From contig JAEYOJ010000127.1 of NCBI GenBank assembly GCA_023411815.1, forward strand, positions 38,449-102,448: a DNA stretch of 64,000 bases. The letters are read 5' to 3'. Below are positions 1 through 9,067 of this stretch, one piece after another. A program made the translations under genes and the position numbers. Under the pieces are notes generated by a model that saw nothing but the letters and a program-made list of their open reading frames with translations, made no database searches and was not told the origin of the DNA. Numbering within the stretch: position 1 is the first letter of the stretch; every line of letters starts with the position of its first letter. Source of the DNA: Pseudomonadota bacterium. Lineage in GTDB: Bacteria; Desulfobacterota; Desulfovibrionia; Desulfovibrionales; Desulfovibrionaceae.

Positions 1-4
1 AATA

Positions 5-895
5 ATGCCAAGCCCCTTAGCGTCTTCCAGCAAAATGGCCCGTTTACTTGTAACGGGTCTGCAAAATGCCATGCCCCGCAATAATCTCGCGGACCGAACG
101 CCGGTCTCTATAGGGCGTCCAAGGAAGCGCTCCATTAAACGCATGCTCCAGGGTGCGTTTTTGGGCGTCGGAGCCCCGGCGGGTTGGCTTTTGATCAGCT
201 CCGCGACGGGTTTCAATCGACATGCCGACGGCGCATACCACAACATGCTCATGGCCTACATGCTGCTGGGCACCATGTTCTCCTTCGGGCTGTTCGGCTG
301 GTACGTAGGCCGCAAGGAGGATCATCTTGCTCGGCTCTCGGTGATGGATCACCTGACGGGGACCTACAACACCCGTTTCTTTCACCGGTCCCTGGAGCGG
401 GAGTTCTCCAACCATGCCCGCTACGGCCTGCCCATGTCCCTGGTGCTCCTGGACCTGGATCATTTCAAGAACATCAATGACACTTACGGCCATCAGGCCG
501 GGGACGCCGTCCTGGTCGATGTCGCCAAGACCATTGGAGGCATTGTGCGGCAGGGGGATACCGTGGCCCGCGTGGGCGGAGAGGAGTTCGCCGTGATCAT
601 GCCGGGCACGGTCTGCGGCAACGCCATGGCCGTGTCCGAGCGCATCCGCGAGGCAATCAAATCCCGGCCGACGCTCAGCCTGGACGGGATGGCCATAACC
701 GTGAGCGCCTCCCTGGGAGTGGCGGGGACGGACAAGGTTTGTCCCCGTTCGGCCACGGATTTCTTCGCCCGGGTGGACAGCGCCCTGTACCGGGCCAAGC
801 AATTGGGCCGCGACCGTTCGGAACTCGCGGAGGAGATCGGTCCTCTCGCAGGCTCCTATTCCGCCATATTTTCCGAGGGCTCCACGAAGTCGTAA
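5..895 (+). CDS. membrane-anchored diguanylate cyclase (GGDEF)
   Basis: Makes cyclic di-GMP from two GTP. Two hydrophobic stretches (about residues 51-68 and 82-101) are followed directly by a complete GGDEF domain. The active-site loop reads GGEEF at 191-195, and an RxxD (RQGD, 182-185) lies five residues before it, which is the position of the product-inhibition I-site, so the enzyme is probably active and feedback-inhibited. No separate sensor domain is present; the membrane segments are the only input visible. The ATG at 5 lies against the window edge, so the true start could be upstream, or downstream at one of the later Met codons. The last 40 bases overlap the convergent cupin gene. 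Confidence 0.9.
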   Translation: MPSPLASSSKMARLLVTGLQNAMPRNNLADRTPVSIGRPRKRSIKRMLQGAFLGVGAPAGWLLISSATGFNRHADGAYHNMLMAYMLLGTMFSFGLFGWYVGRKEDHLARLSVMDHLTGTYNTRFFHRSLEREFSNHARYGLPMSLVLLDLDHFKNINDTYGHQAGDAVLVDVAKTIGGIVRQGDTVARVGGEEFAVIMPGTVCGNAMAVSERIREAIKSRPTLSLDGMAITVSASLGVAGTDKVCPRSATDFFARVDSALYRAKQLGRDRSELAEEIGPLAGSYSAIFSEGSTKS

Positions 896-1203
896 CGGCC
901 GCCATGCTGTACGAGCAGAAAACGCCCCTCGTCAGCGCCTGCGTTGCGTGCGCCATGCAGCAAACCTGGGCGCACCTCGGCGCTGGCTCCGCAAACCAAC
1001 CGAATCGTCTCCTGTCCTTCGACCTTGAGCAGCAGTTCGCCGGCCAGACCATAGAATACGTCGGTCATCCACGTGTGCCGGTGCGGCCTGATCTCGCCGC
1101 CGGACGTCAGAGTCATCTCTGTCACCCGAAACGAGTCTTGCTGGACCAAGACCTTGCGGGTCGGACCTGGTCTGGGTGGAGTCTTATCCTGCCGCTCACG
1201 CAT
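856..1203 (-). CDS. small cupin-domain protein
   Basis: A 115-residue protein that is almost entirely one cupin barrel. It has the first motif as G-x-x-x-x-PHRH (about residues 36-42) and the second around a PGLLHGARN segment, which would supply the usual His metal ligands. Ligand and role are unknown; single-domain cupins of this size often act as small metal-dependent enzymes or sensors. The ATG at 1203 is preceded by AAAGGAGG at good spacing, so the longer open frame upstream is not used. It converges on the diguanylate cyclase and shares 40 bp with its 3' end. Confidence 0.8.
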   Translation of the reverse strand: MRERQDKTPPRPGPTRKVLVQQDSFRVTEMTLTSGGEIRPHRHTWMTDVFYGLAGELLLKVEGQETIRLVCGASAEVRPGLLHGARNAGADEGRFLLVQHGGRYDFVEPSENMAE

Positions 1204-1294
1204 GCCTCCTCCTTTAATTACACTAGGATAACAAAGAGATGCGAGAAATGACAACGGCCCGCCCGGGGTGACGGACGGGCCGAGCCGATTCTCG

Positions 1295-2305
1295 TTATCG
1301 GGGCATGCTGTAGAACATGCGCGACATGTTGGCGGGAATGGGGCTTTGCCAGACTCCCGCGGCATCGGCCAGCAGCCAGGCAGCGAGCATGATGAGCAGC
1401 GCGATCAGGCCCAGCGCCATCCAAGGCAGGCGCCGCCGGCCCAGGGACGCCGAAAGACAGCCGTCCTTGCAGGCCTGCACGCAGGACAGGCAGCCCATGC
1501 ATTCGGGCGAGTTGACGCGGACCGTGCTATGCACGCGGATGGCCATGGGACAGGCCCGGGCGCAGCGGCGGCAGCCGCTGCACGCGTCCGTGTCGCGGCG
1601 CACGGCCATGGGAGAGGCCAGGGCCAGCAGGCCCAGCAGCGCGCCGTAGGGACACAGGTTGCGGCACCAGAGATTTGGCACCAGCAGGCTGCCCAGGACC
1701 AGGGCCGCGAGCACGACCATGCCCAGGCGCGAGATATCCTGGAAGAAGGACAGCATGCGCGCATCGGCCGTCAGGTTGTAGGGGCTGATCAGGAAGGCGT
1801 CGACCTGCGGCAGGCTCATGCCAAGAATGGAGTAGAGGAAGAAGCCGAGAAAGCCGTACTTGACGGCCATGAGAGGCCAGTCGATCCATCTGGGCGGACG
1901 GCGCAGGGTGCCAAGCTTGCGCCCCAGCTTTTCCAACCCGTTGGACAAAAGACCCACTGGACAGACGTAGCCGCAGAAGCCCTTGCGCGCCAGGAGCGCC
2001 GTGGCCAGTGCTGCCAGGAAAATGGCCAGCCCGGCCGGATGGATCAGGTCCCACTGCCCGGACGACAGCAGTTTTTTGAGCCCCAGCAGGGCGCTGATGG
2101 GCAGGAACCCTTCGGCCAGGGGCGGGCGCGGCACGAAGTCAGCGCTTTCGCCCCTGGCCCAGAGCAGGAAGAGGTGCAGCCGCCAGCCCGCCAGGACGCA
2201 GGCAGCGGCGAATCCGGCCTGGATGAGGCGCCGAGTGCGTTCCGGCGTGAGGAGGCTCAAACCGATGAACGACTTCCGTGCTTTTCCCTCCAGTGCCGTC
2301 TGCAT
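1295..2305 (-). CDS. membrane 4Fe-4S polyferredoxin (NapH/NosR/YccM-like)
   Basis: Likely moves electrons at the inner membrane. About five to six hydrophobic segments surround two CxxxCP motifs (C111/C115 and C214/C218), the signature of NapH/NosR-type membrane ferredoxins. Two classical 4Fe-4S sites follow on a soluble stretch: C242-C245-C248-C252 and C269-C272-C275-C279, with one extra Cys at 283. A last membrane helix lies near 295-313. Redox partners cannot be told from the neighbourhood; the cyclophilin gene ends only 10 bp upstream, so the two are probably cotranscribed. Family membership is clear, substrate is not. Confidence 0.85.
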   Translation of the reverse strand: MQTALEGKARKSFIGLSLLTPERTRRLIQAGFAAACVLAGWRLHLFLLWARGESADFVPRPPLAEGFLPISALLGLKKLLSSGQWDLIHPAGLAIFLAALATALLARKGFCGYVCPVGLLSNGLEKLGRKLGTLRRPPRWIDWPLMAVKYGFLGFFLYSILGMSLPQVDAFLISPYNLTADARMLSFFQDISRLGMVVLAALVLGSLLVPNLWCRNLCPYGALLGLLALASPMAVRRDTDACSGCRRCARACPMAIRVHSTVRVNSPECMGCLSCVQACKDGCLSASLGRRRLPWMALGLIALLIMLAAWLLADAAGVWQSPIPANMSRMFYSMPR

Positions 2306-2315
2306 TGCTCCTCCG

Positions 2316-2825
2316 TTATAATTCGAAGCGTTGGGCGCTGATGAGCGCGATGGGCTCCACGGGCACGTCGTCGAACCCCTGGAAGTGGCGCGTGCGCTTC
2401 TTGCTGATCTTGAGCGCCACGTCCATGCCTTCGACCACCTGCCCGAAAACCGCGTAGCCGAAGCCCGCGTCCGTGTCGTCCTTGTGGTCCAGGGACGCGT
2501 TGTCCACCACGTTGATGAAGAACTGGGCCGTGGCCGAGTTCCTGCCCGCCGCCCGGGCCATGGCCACCGTGCCGGCCTTGTTGGCTAAGCCGTTGGTCGC
2601 CTCGTTGACGATGGGTTCGCGGGTGGGCTTGGGCTTCATGTTCAGTGTCATTCCGCCGCCCTGGATCATGAAGCTCTTGATGATCCGGTGAAAGATGGTG
2701 TCATCGTAGTGTCCCTCGTCCACATAACGAAGGAAATTCTCCACCGTGATCGGGGCCTTGTCGGCGAAAAGCTCGATAAGAATGTCGCCCTCGCTCGTCT
2801 CCAGGAGCACGAAGGGATTGGACAT
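2316..2825 (-). CDS. cyclophilin-type peptidyl-prolyl cis-trans isomerase
   Basis: A 169-residue single-domain cyclophilin that catalyses proline isomerisation. Visible family motifs include FHRIIKSFMIQGG (the active-site Arg and Phe), the SATAQFFINV segment and the YAVFGQVVEGMDV segment. There is no signal peptide, so it is cytoplasmic, like PpiB. The start at 2825 is preceded by AAGGAGTG; the frame is open further upstream but that part runs into the hairpin after uppS and has no family similarity. The polyferredoxin gene follows after 10 bp. Confidence 0.93.
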   Translation of the reverse strand: MSNPFVLLETSEGDILIELFADKAPITVENFLRYVDEGHYDDTIFHRIIKSFMIQGGGMTLNMKPKPTREPIVNEATNGLANKAGTVAMARAAGRNSATAQFFINVVDNASLDHKDDTDAGFGYAVFGQVVEGMDVALKISKKRTRHFQGFDDVPVEPIALISAQRFEL

Positions 2826-2948
2826 GATTTCACTCCTTATGGCTGTGATGCAGGTCAATTGTTCGTTTGACGAAAGGCCGGGGCTTCTTAGCCGCTTTCG
2901 CCGTAAAAGTGGAGAGGGTGGCGGGGCCGGCCGCAAAAATGCCCGCGG

Positions 2949-2993
2949 AATGCCCACGGTCCGGGAGTCTGGGCTCCCGGGACCATGGGCATT
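2949..2993 (-). terminator. long hairpin after uppS
   Basis: A nearly perfect inverted repeat with about 19-bp arms (AATGCCCACGGTCCGGGAG against its complement, one bulge and one mismatch) starts 12 bp after the uppS stop codon. No T-run follows on the minus strand, so it may be a processing or stability hairpin rather than a classical intrinsic terminator. It separates uppS from the cyclophilin gene. Confidence 0.55.
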
Positions 2994-3004
2994 CGCGCGG
3001 ACGG

Positions 3005-3721
3005 CTAGTTGTCCGGATTTTCGAGCTGTGCGCCTGTGCGGCCGAAGCGGCGTTGGCGGTGTGCGTAATCGGCCAGAGCCTTGTCCAGCTCGGCCTCGTC
3101 GAAATCCGGCCAAAGAGTGTTCGTGAAGTAGAGTTCGGAGTAGGCGGCTTGATAAAGCAGGTAATTGGACAGGCGGTATTCGCCGCTGGTGCGCACGATG
3201 AAATCGGGATCCGGCTGGCCGGCCGTGTATAACCGGCCTGCGAGGGCCTGTTCGGTGATCTCTTCGGGGCGCAGGCCGTCCTGCAGGAGCAGACGCGCGG
3301 CCCGCACGATTTCGTCCCGGCCCGAATAGTTCAGGGCCAGGTTGAGAGTCATGGATGAGTTGCCCGCGGTCTTCTCCGCGTAGTTCTCCAGGACCGTGCG
3401 CGTGGCCTCGGGCAGGCCCTTGAGTTCACCCAGGATCTGCAGACGGATGTCGCGCTCCATGAGTTCGCGCAGTTCCTTCTGGGTGAAGTAACGCGTGACA
3501 AGCCCGAAGAGGAAGCTGACTTCCTCCTGGGGACGCTGCCAGTTCTCCTTGGAAAACGCGTACAAAGTCAGATGGCGGATGCCCAGATCCCGGCAGCGCC
3601 GGTAGATCTTCTGGGCCGTCTTGACTCCCGCCTCGTGCCCTTCGGTGCGGCTCATTCCCCGGTGCGCGGCCCATCGGCCGTTGCCGTCCATGATCAAGGC
3701 CAAATGTTGCGGCAAGCTCAT
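3005..3721 (-). CDS. uppS: undecaprenyl diphosphate synthase (isoprenyl transferase)
   Basis: Condenses isopentenyl diphosphate units onto farnesyl diphosphate to make the C55 lipid carrier for peptidoglycan and LPS. The 238 residues are full family length. D12 in the MDGNGRW motif is the catalytic aspartate, and the SGEYRLSNYLLYQ segment near residue 193 carries the conserved RxSN. It lies 8 bp after frr, so pyrH-frr-uppS form one operon, a common bacterial order. cdsA, often next, is absent here. There is no clear Shine-Dalgarno before the ATG, so translation may be coupled to frr. Confidence 0.97.
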   Translation of the reverse strand: MSLPQHLALIMDGNGRWAAHRGMSRTEGHEAGVKTAQKIYRRCRDLGIRHLTLYAFSKENWQRPQEEVSFLFGLVTRYFTQKELRELMERDIRLQILGELKGLPEATRTVLENYAEKTAGNSSMTLNLALNYSGRDEIVRAARLLLQDGLRPEEITEQALAGRLYTAGQPDPDFIVRTSGEYRLSNYLLYQAAYSELYFTNTLWPDFDEAELDKALADYAHRQRRFGRTGAQLENPDN

Positions 3722-3729
3722 TGGCGGGT

Positions 3730-4284
3730 CTAGATCTCCATGATTTCTTTTTCTTTGACCGCCAGGGCCTCGTCACACTTGGCCACGTACTTGTCGGTCA
3801 ACTTCTGGATCTCATCCTGGCCGCGGCGCAGGTCGTCCTCGGTGATCTTCTTGTCCTTTTCCAGCTTCTTGAGCGTATCGTTGCCGTCGCGGCGGATGTT
3901 GCGCACGGCGACCTTGGCTTCCTCGGTGTACTTCTTGCCCAGCTTGACCAGGTCCTTGCGGCGTTCCTCGGTGAGGGGCGGCAGGTTGATGCGGATGATC
4001 TTGCCGTCGTTGACCGGATTCAGGCCGAGGTCCGAGGTCATGATGGCCTTCTCGATGGGGCCGAACGCTCCGCGATCCCAGGGCTGAATGGTTATGGTCC
4101 TGGAGTCTGGAGTAGCCACGGACGCGACTTGGGTGATCGGCGTGCTGGTGCCGTAGTAGTCGATGGCGAGTCCGTCCAAAAGGGCGGTGGAGGCTCTACC
4201 GGTGCGTATGCGCCCGAATTCGCGCTTGAGGTTCTCGATGACCTTCTGCATCCGGGTTTCCAGTTCCTTGATTTCCTTCTGCAT
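3730..4284 (-). CDS. frr: ribosome recycling factor
   Basis: Splits the post-termination ribosome together with EF-G. At 184 residues it has the standard length, with the conserved RTGRAST segment near residue 27 and the KKYTEEAKVAVRNIRRDGND segment typical of the helical bundle. Its ribosome-binding site (GGGAGG) overlaps the pyrH stop region and only 3 bp separate the two genes, which indicates translational coupling. Confidence 0.98.
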   Translation of the reverse strand: MQKEIKELETRMQKVIENLKREFGRIRTGRASTALLDGLAIDYYGTSTPITQVASVATPDSRTITIQPWDRGAFGPIEKAIMTSDLGLNPVNDGKIIRINLPPLTEERRKDLVKLGKKYTEEAKVAVRNIRRDGNDTLKKLEKDKKITEDDLRRGQDEIQKLTDKYVAKCDEALAVKEKEIMEI

Positions 4285-4287
4285 GAG

Positions 4288-5007
4288 CTAACCTCCCGTG
4301 ACGATGGTGCCGATATCCTCACCCAGGACCACACGCTTGATGTTCCCTCTGGTGAAAAGGTTGAATACGACGATCGGCAGATCGTTGTCCATGGCCAAGG
4401 AGATGGCCGTGGCGTCCATGACCCCGAGACGCTTCTCCAGGGCCTGGAGGTAGGTGACCTTCTTGTACATGACGGCGTCGGCGTGCTTCATGGGATCCTT
4501 GTCGTAGACGCCGTTCACCTTGGTGGCCTTGAGGATGGCCCCGCACTTGAGTTCCATGGCCCGCAGGGCCGCGGCTGTATCGGTGGTGAAATAGGGATTG
4601 CCGGTTCCGGCCGCGCAGATGACCACGCGGCCCTTTTCGAGATGCCGTATGCCGCGGCGGCGGATGTAGGGCTCCGCCACTTCGCGCATGGCGATGGCCG
4701 TGAGCACGCGCGTTTCGCGCCCGAGCTTCTCGATGGAGTCCTGCACGGCCAGCGCGTTCATGACCGTGGCCAGCATGCCCATGTAGTCGGCCGAGGCGCG
4801 TTCCATGCCCTTGGCCGATCCGGACATGCCGCGAAAGATGTTCCCGCCGCCGATGACCAACACGACCTCGCAGCCCAGTTCCGCCACTTCGGCGATCTCC
4901 TGCGCGAAGGTCTGCACCGTCTGGGGATCGATGCCGTATTTCTGGTCGCCGGCCAGGGCCTCGCCGGAAAGCTTGAGCAATATGCGCTTATAGAGAAGCT
5001 TGTCCAT
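4288..5007 (-). CDS. pyrH: UMP kinase
   Basis: Phosphorylates UMP to UDP in pyrimidine synthesis. The 239-residue protein belongs to the amino-acid-kinase fold: KLSGEAL at the N-terminus, GGGNIFRG near residue 53, and the DGVYDKDP-like segment (here NGVYDKDPMKH) near residue 165. The ATG at 5007 is preceded by GGAGGAA and gives the usual PyrH length. The open frame extends far upstream through tsf in another phase, but that part is not protein-like. First gene of pyrH-frr-uppS, downstream of the tsf terminator. Confidence 0.97.
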   Translation of the reverse strand: MDKLLYKRILLKLSGEALAGDQKYGIDPQTVQTFAQEIAEVAELGCEVVLVIGGGNIFRGMSGSAKGMERASADYMGMLATVMNALAVQDSIEKLGRETRVLTAIAMREVAEPYIRRRGIRHLEKGRVVICAAGTGNPYFTTDTAAALRAMELKCGAILKATKVNGVYDKDPMKHADAVMYKKVTYLQALEKRLGVMDATAISLAMDNDLPIVVFNLFTRGNIKRVVLGEDIGTIVTGG

Positions 5008-5067
5008 CCTGAGATCATTCCTCCGTGATCTTTCCGGACGCGCGGCCCGGCTGGGCCGCGTCCGGGC

Positions 5068-5092
5068 AAAAAAAACGGGCCTTGCGGCCCGT
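5068..5092 (-). terminator. intrinsic terminator after tsf
   Basis: On the minus strand a GC stem (ACGGGCC, loop GCAA, GGCCCGT) is followed by eight T residues. It lies 17 bp after the tsf stop and 60 bp before pyrH, so rpsB-tsf can end here and pyrH-frr-uppS would depend on read-through or its own promoter. Confidence 0.92.
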
Positions 5093-5108
5093 TCTTGCGT
5101 CGCCTTCG

Positions 5109-5987
5109 CTACTGCTGTTCGGTTGCGTCCGCGCCCAAGGCCATGCGCACGAAGCGGTTGACATTGATTTCGCCCCCTAGGGCCTTGCCGGCCTCCTTGA
5201 GGATGCCGCCGACGCTCTTCTTGTCTTCCTTGATGAAGGGCTGCTCCAGCAGGCAGACGTCCTTGTAGTACTTCTGTATGCGGCCGATGACGACCTTCTC
5301 GGCGATGGCTTCGGGCTTGCCCTCTTCCATGGCCATCTTCTTGTAGATTTCCTTCTCCTTGGCCAGCAGGTCCGCGGGAACCTGATCCGAGGAGACGCAG
5401 ATGGGGCTCACGGCAGCCACCTGCATGGCCACGTCCTTGGCCGTATCCTGGAAGCCGGGCTTGGAGGCCACGGCGGCCGGGCAGGCGAACTCCACGAGCA
5501 CGCCGATCTTGCCGTTGGCGTGGACGTACAACCCGAAGCCGCCCTCGCCCTTGAGCTCCAGACGCTCGAAGCGGCCGAGCTGCATGTTCTCGCCCAGAAC
5601 GGAAATGAGCGTGGACAGGGCGTCGGTGGCCGACTGTCCGCCCTGGTAATCCGTCTCGGCCAGGCTGGCAGGGTTCTGCTTGGCCACCTGCTTGGCAAGC
5701 TGGGCCACGAAATCCTGGAACTTGTCGTTCTTGGCCACGAAGTCGGTTTCGCACTTGACTTCGACGAGCACGCCGACCTTGCCGTCTTCGCTGATATAGG
5801 AGCCGATAAGGCCTTCGGAGGTGGCGCGGCCGGCCTTCTTGGCGGCCTTGGCCAGGCCCTTTTCGCGCAGCCAGGCGACGGCCGCTTCTTCCTCGCCGTT
5901 CGTGGCCTCCAGGGCCTTCTTGCAATCCATCATGCCTGCGCCGGTCTTCTCGCGCAGGTCTTTCACCATCGTAGCGCTGATAGCCAT
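5109..5987 (-). CDS. tsf: translation elongation factor Ts
   Basis: Nucleotide exchange factor for EF-Tu. The N-terminal UBA-like motif (TVKDLREKTGAGMMDCKKAL), the TDFVAKN segment near residue 80 and overall 292-residue length fit EF-Ts. The ATG directly abuts the rpsB TAA, and its ribosome-binding site (GAGGAGG) lies inside the last rpsB codons, so the two are coupled. Confidence 0.98.
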   Translation of the reverse strand: MAISATMVKDLREKTGAGMMDCKKALEATNGEEEAAVAWLREKGLAKAAKKAGRATSEGLIGSYISEDGKVGVLVEVKCETDFVAKNDKFQDFVAQLAKQVAKQNPASLAETDYQGGQSATDALSTLISVLGENMQLGRFERLELKGEGGFGLYVHANGKIGVLVEFACPAAVASKPGFQDTAKDVAMQVAAVSPICVSSDQVPADLLAKEKEIYKKMAMEEGKPEAIAEKVVIGRIQKYYKDVCLLEQPFIKEDKKSVGGILKEAGKALGGEINVNRFVRMALGADATEQQ

Positions 5988-6776
<789 letters not shown>

Positions 6777-6874
6777 GAGATTCTCCTCTAGGGTTTTTCC
6801 TCCGCCCCTCGGCCCAACCCCCACCATGGAGGCACCCTGGGCTTGCACGGGGCGTGCGTTTTGAAAGCGGGGAT

Positions 6875-6902
6875 ATTTAACTCATCTCGGGGCGCTTGGC
6901 AA
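6875..6902 (-). promoter_or_regulatory. candidate sigma-70 promoter for rpsB-tsf
   Basis: On the minus strand TTGCCA and TTAAAT are separated by 16 bp, about 100 bp upstream of the rpsB start. Spacing is slightly short and the -10 is a 4 of 6 match, so this is tentative. No terminator-like S2 leader structure was recognised in the roughly 90-bp leader. Confidence 0.4.
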
Positions 6903-6914
6903 GTCTGGCATTGC

Positions 6915-7697
6915 CTATTGCATTGGTGTCTGCTTTTCGTTTTCTCCGGCCTTTTCGGCAACGACCCTGTTGATGAGAATGCCCACGCCTTCGATCTCCA
7001 CGCGCACCTCGTCGCCGTGGCGCAACGGGCCGACGCCTTCCGGAGTGCCCGTGAGAATCACGTCTCCGGGCTGCAGGGTCATGACCTTGGAGATGTGGCT
7101 GATCAGTTCGAAGGGCGGGAAGAGCATGTCCCGCGTGTTGCCCTGCTGCACGAGATCGCCGTTCACGCGCGCGGCAATGGCCAAGTTCCTTGGGTCGGGC
7201 ACCTGGGTTTCGATCCAGGGGCCGACGGGACAGAAACTGTCGAAGCCCTTGGCCCGGCCATACTGTCCATCCTTTTTCTGCAGGTCGCGGGCGGTGACGT
7301 CGTTGGCGCAGGCATAGCCGAAGATGTGCTCCGGAACCTCCTCGGGCTCCAGGTTGCGGCAGGCCTTGCCCATGATCACGGCCAGTTCGGCTTCATGGTC
7401 CACGCGGCTGGACATGGCCGGCAGGATTATGGGCATGCCGGTGCCTATGATCGAGGAGGGCGGCTTGAGGAAGATGACCGGCTCGTCCGGCACGTTCTCC
7501 TGCATCTCCTGGGCATGGTTGCGGAAGTTTATAGCCGCGCAGACGATCTTGGTGGGCATGACCGGCGGGAGTACCGCCACTTCGCGCAGCGGGATGGGCT
7601 GTCCGAGGTTCAGGGCCTTGTTGAGGCACATGAGCTCGTCGCCGTGCAAGGAAGCGTAGAACGTGTGGCTTTGGTATTGGACGCGTAGCACTCGCAT
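6915..7697 (-). CDS. fumarylacetoacetate hydrolase-family protein
   Basis: A 260-residue single-domain FAH-superfamily enzyme. The fold signature is clear: KIVCAAINFRNHA near residue 50, metal ligands expected in VDHEAELAVIMGK near residue 100, GYACANDVTARD near 127, KGFDSFCPVGPW near 150, and the C-terminal GDVILTGTPEGVGP. Members act as acylpyruvate hydrolases, oxaloacetate decarboxylases/tautomerases or isomerases, and the exact substrate cannot be read from sequence. It stands alone between rpsB and a divergent lipoprotein gene. Confidence 0.9.
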   Translation of the reverse strand: MRVLRVQYQSHTFYASLHGDELMCLNKALNLGQPIPLREVAVLPPVMPTKIVCAAINFRNHAQEMQENVPDEPVIFLKPPSSIIGTGMPIILPAMSSRVDHEAELAVIMGKACRNLEPEEVPEHIFGYACANDVTARDLQKKDGQYGRAKGFDSFCPVGPWIETQVPDPRNLAIAARVNGDLVQQGNTRDMLFPPFELISHISKVMTLQPGDVILTGTPEGVGPLRHGDEVRVEIEGVGILINRVVAEKAGENEKQTPMQ

Positions 7698-7754
7698 GGC
7701 AACCCGCCTGGTTGATGGTTGGCCGTTCCGGCGCGCAAGGATCGAGAAATAACA

Positions 7755-7778
7755 GGGGTTGACTATAAAGTCTAACCC
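7755..7778. promoter_or_regulatory. near-palindrome in the FAH/lipoprotein divergent region
   Basis: GGGTTGACT and AGTCTAACCC face each other across ATAA, a near-perfect dyad with one inserted base, about 60 bp before the FAH start. Its size fits a dimeric repressor operator, but no regulator gene is adjacent, so function is inferred only. Confidence 0.35.
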
Positions 7779-7834
7779 TGACCCGGATTTAAGCGCCAGG
7801 CGAGTTTCACCGTGCAGGAGAAACTCCTTGCATC

Positions 7835-7877
7835 GAGTCCGGTTGGACCTAAGATGTCATATAGTGGACTCAACCGG
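7835..7877 (+). other. two mutually exclusive hairpins before the lipoprotein gene
   Basis: GAGTCC (7835-7840) can pair with GGACTC (7866-7871), and CCGGTTG (7839-7845) can pair with CAACCGG (7871-7877). The arms share bases, so only one hairpin can form at a time. The region ends about 30 nt before the lipoprotein ATG. It may be an operator with overlapping half-sites or a leader switch, or simply chance. Confidence 0.35.
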
Positions 7878-7909
7878 CCTGAGAGCCTTATCCGCGGCAG
7901 GGGGGAAGC

Positions 7910-8587
7910 ATGCATCCCGAGGGATTTCCGCAGTGTGACGTCAAGCTGGTCATGAAGCAGATCCGCTCGATCTGCACGGCGGCAATTGTCGCGTTGTTCA
8001 TGCTGGGCTGCGCCGCCGAGATGGCCGGCCCCGATGCGGCAGGGACGGCCGTGGGTCGCGGTGCGGAACCCGTCGGCTCCACCACGCACGAACCCAGCGG
8101 TAAAGCCAATTTCATCTCGGCCGATGGCGCATTCGAGGTCTGGTTCCCGGCGCATCCCGAAACCCGCCCGAAGGACGAGGAAGGCACCGCAGGCGAGTTT
8201 TACGTCCTGGAGCAGGGCGACCTGGAGTACTTCGCCGGCTTCGTGACGCATAACCACGGCAGCATGGCCGAACTCGTGCTGCGCCGATCCGTTCGTTCCA
8301 CCGAAGAACGCCTTGAGGGCAGCCTCGTCAGGGAGAAAACCATCTGGTTCCATGGCAACGAGGGCAGGGAGTTCATGCTGCGCGAGCCGGCCGAATCGCG
8401 CACGCTCGCCCGCTACTACAACCTGGGTCCGACGCTGTACATGACGCGCTTCACTGCCGGCGACTACGATTTCCCCATGGACAAGGCCGTCGAGTTTCTC
8501 GATTCCTTCAACATCCTGGCCGATCCGCAGGCCAGGCTCCAGGACGGCCAGGACAGGGCGAAGAGGCCCGCGCCGGCCGACGGGTAG
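7910..8587 (+). CDS. uncharacterised lipoprotein
   Basis: A hydrophobic stretch ends in a lipobox (FMLGC), so the mature protein should begin at that Cys and be lipid-anchored. The body contains a compact domain starting FISADGAFEVWFP, with alternating strands and an ending KAVEFLDSF, which recalls PsbP/DcrB/DUF1795-like folds; that is a guess from pattern. The ATG at 7910 has a strong AGGGGGGAAG site; a second in-frame ATG at 7952 gives a shorter, more typical signal sequence but lacks a good site. The gene is single; msrB converges on it. Confidence 0.75.
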   Translation: MHPEGFPQCDVKLVMKQIRSICTAAIVALFMLGCAAEMAGPDAAGTAVGRGAEPVGSTTHEPSGKANFISADGAFEVWFPAHPETRPKDEEGTAGEFYVLEQGDLEYFAGFVTHNHGSMAELVLRRSVRSTEERLEGSLVREKTIWFHGNEGREFMLREPAESRTLARYYNLGPTLYMTRFTAGDYDFPMDKAVEFLDSFNILADPQARLQDGQDRAKRPAPADG

Positions 8588-8608
8588 GTTCCGGGAAGCG
8601 GCGGACGG

Positions 8609-9067
8609 CTATTCGAAAAGCTTTCTGTACTCTGCGTAGCCTTCCCGCTCCAGATCTTCCTTCGGGATGAAGCGCAGGGCGGCGGAGTTCATGCAGTAGC
8701 GTAAGCCCGTGGGGGCCGGTCCGTCGGGAAAAACGTGGCCCAGGTGGGAGTCGCCGTGTTTGCTGCGCGCCTCGATGCGGCGCATGAGCAGCTTGTGGTC
8801 CTCCCGCTCGACGATGTTCGCGGGTTCCAGCGGCTTGCTGAAACTCGGCCAGCCCGTGCCCGAATCGTACTTGTCCCTGGAACTGAAAAGGGGCTCTCCC
8901 GAGACGACATCGACGTAGATGCCTTCGCGCTTGTTGTCCCAGAATTCGTTCCGGAAGGGCGGCTCGGTGCCTTCCTCCTGGGTGACCCGGAATTGCAGGG
9001 GAGACAGCTTCTCGCGCAGTTCGGATGCAGACGGCTTTGCATAGCGGGCTTCGGCTTCTTTGGCCAT
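8609..9067 (-). CDS. msrB: peptide-methionine (R)-S-oxide reductase
   Basis: Repairs the R form of methionine sulfoxide. The core motifs KYDSGTGWPSF (67-77), HLGHVFPDGP (108-117) and RYCMNSAALRF are all present, with the catalytic Cys at 125. That is the only cysteine: the two CxxC zinc motifs of the E. coli enzyme are absent, and there is no obvious resolving Cys, so recycling may depend on direct reduction by thioredoxin. No signal peptide, so cytoplasmic. The start at 9067 is preceded by CGGAGGAG. Confidence 0.95.
   Translation of the reverse strand: MAKEAEARYAKPSASELREKLSPLQFRVTQEEGTEPPFRNEFWDNKREGIYVDVVSGEPLFSSRDKYDSGTGWPSFSKPLEPANIVEREDHKLLMRRIEARSKHGDSHLGHVFPDGPAPTGLRYCMNSAALRFIPKEDLEREGYAEYRKLFE

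Noticed and set aside
5008..5925. Long upstream extension of the pyrH frame through tsf
   Set aside because: Arg/Gly/Pro-rich product without similarity; tsf is intact in another frame and pyrH has a good start at 5007.
6777..6870. Autoregulatory S2 leader motif
   Set aside because: No stem arrangement resembling described rpsB leaders could be drawn with confidence.
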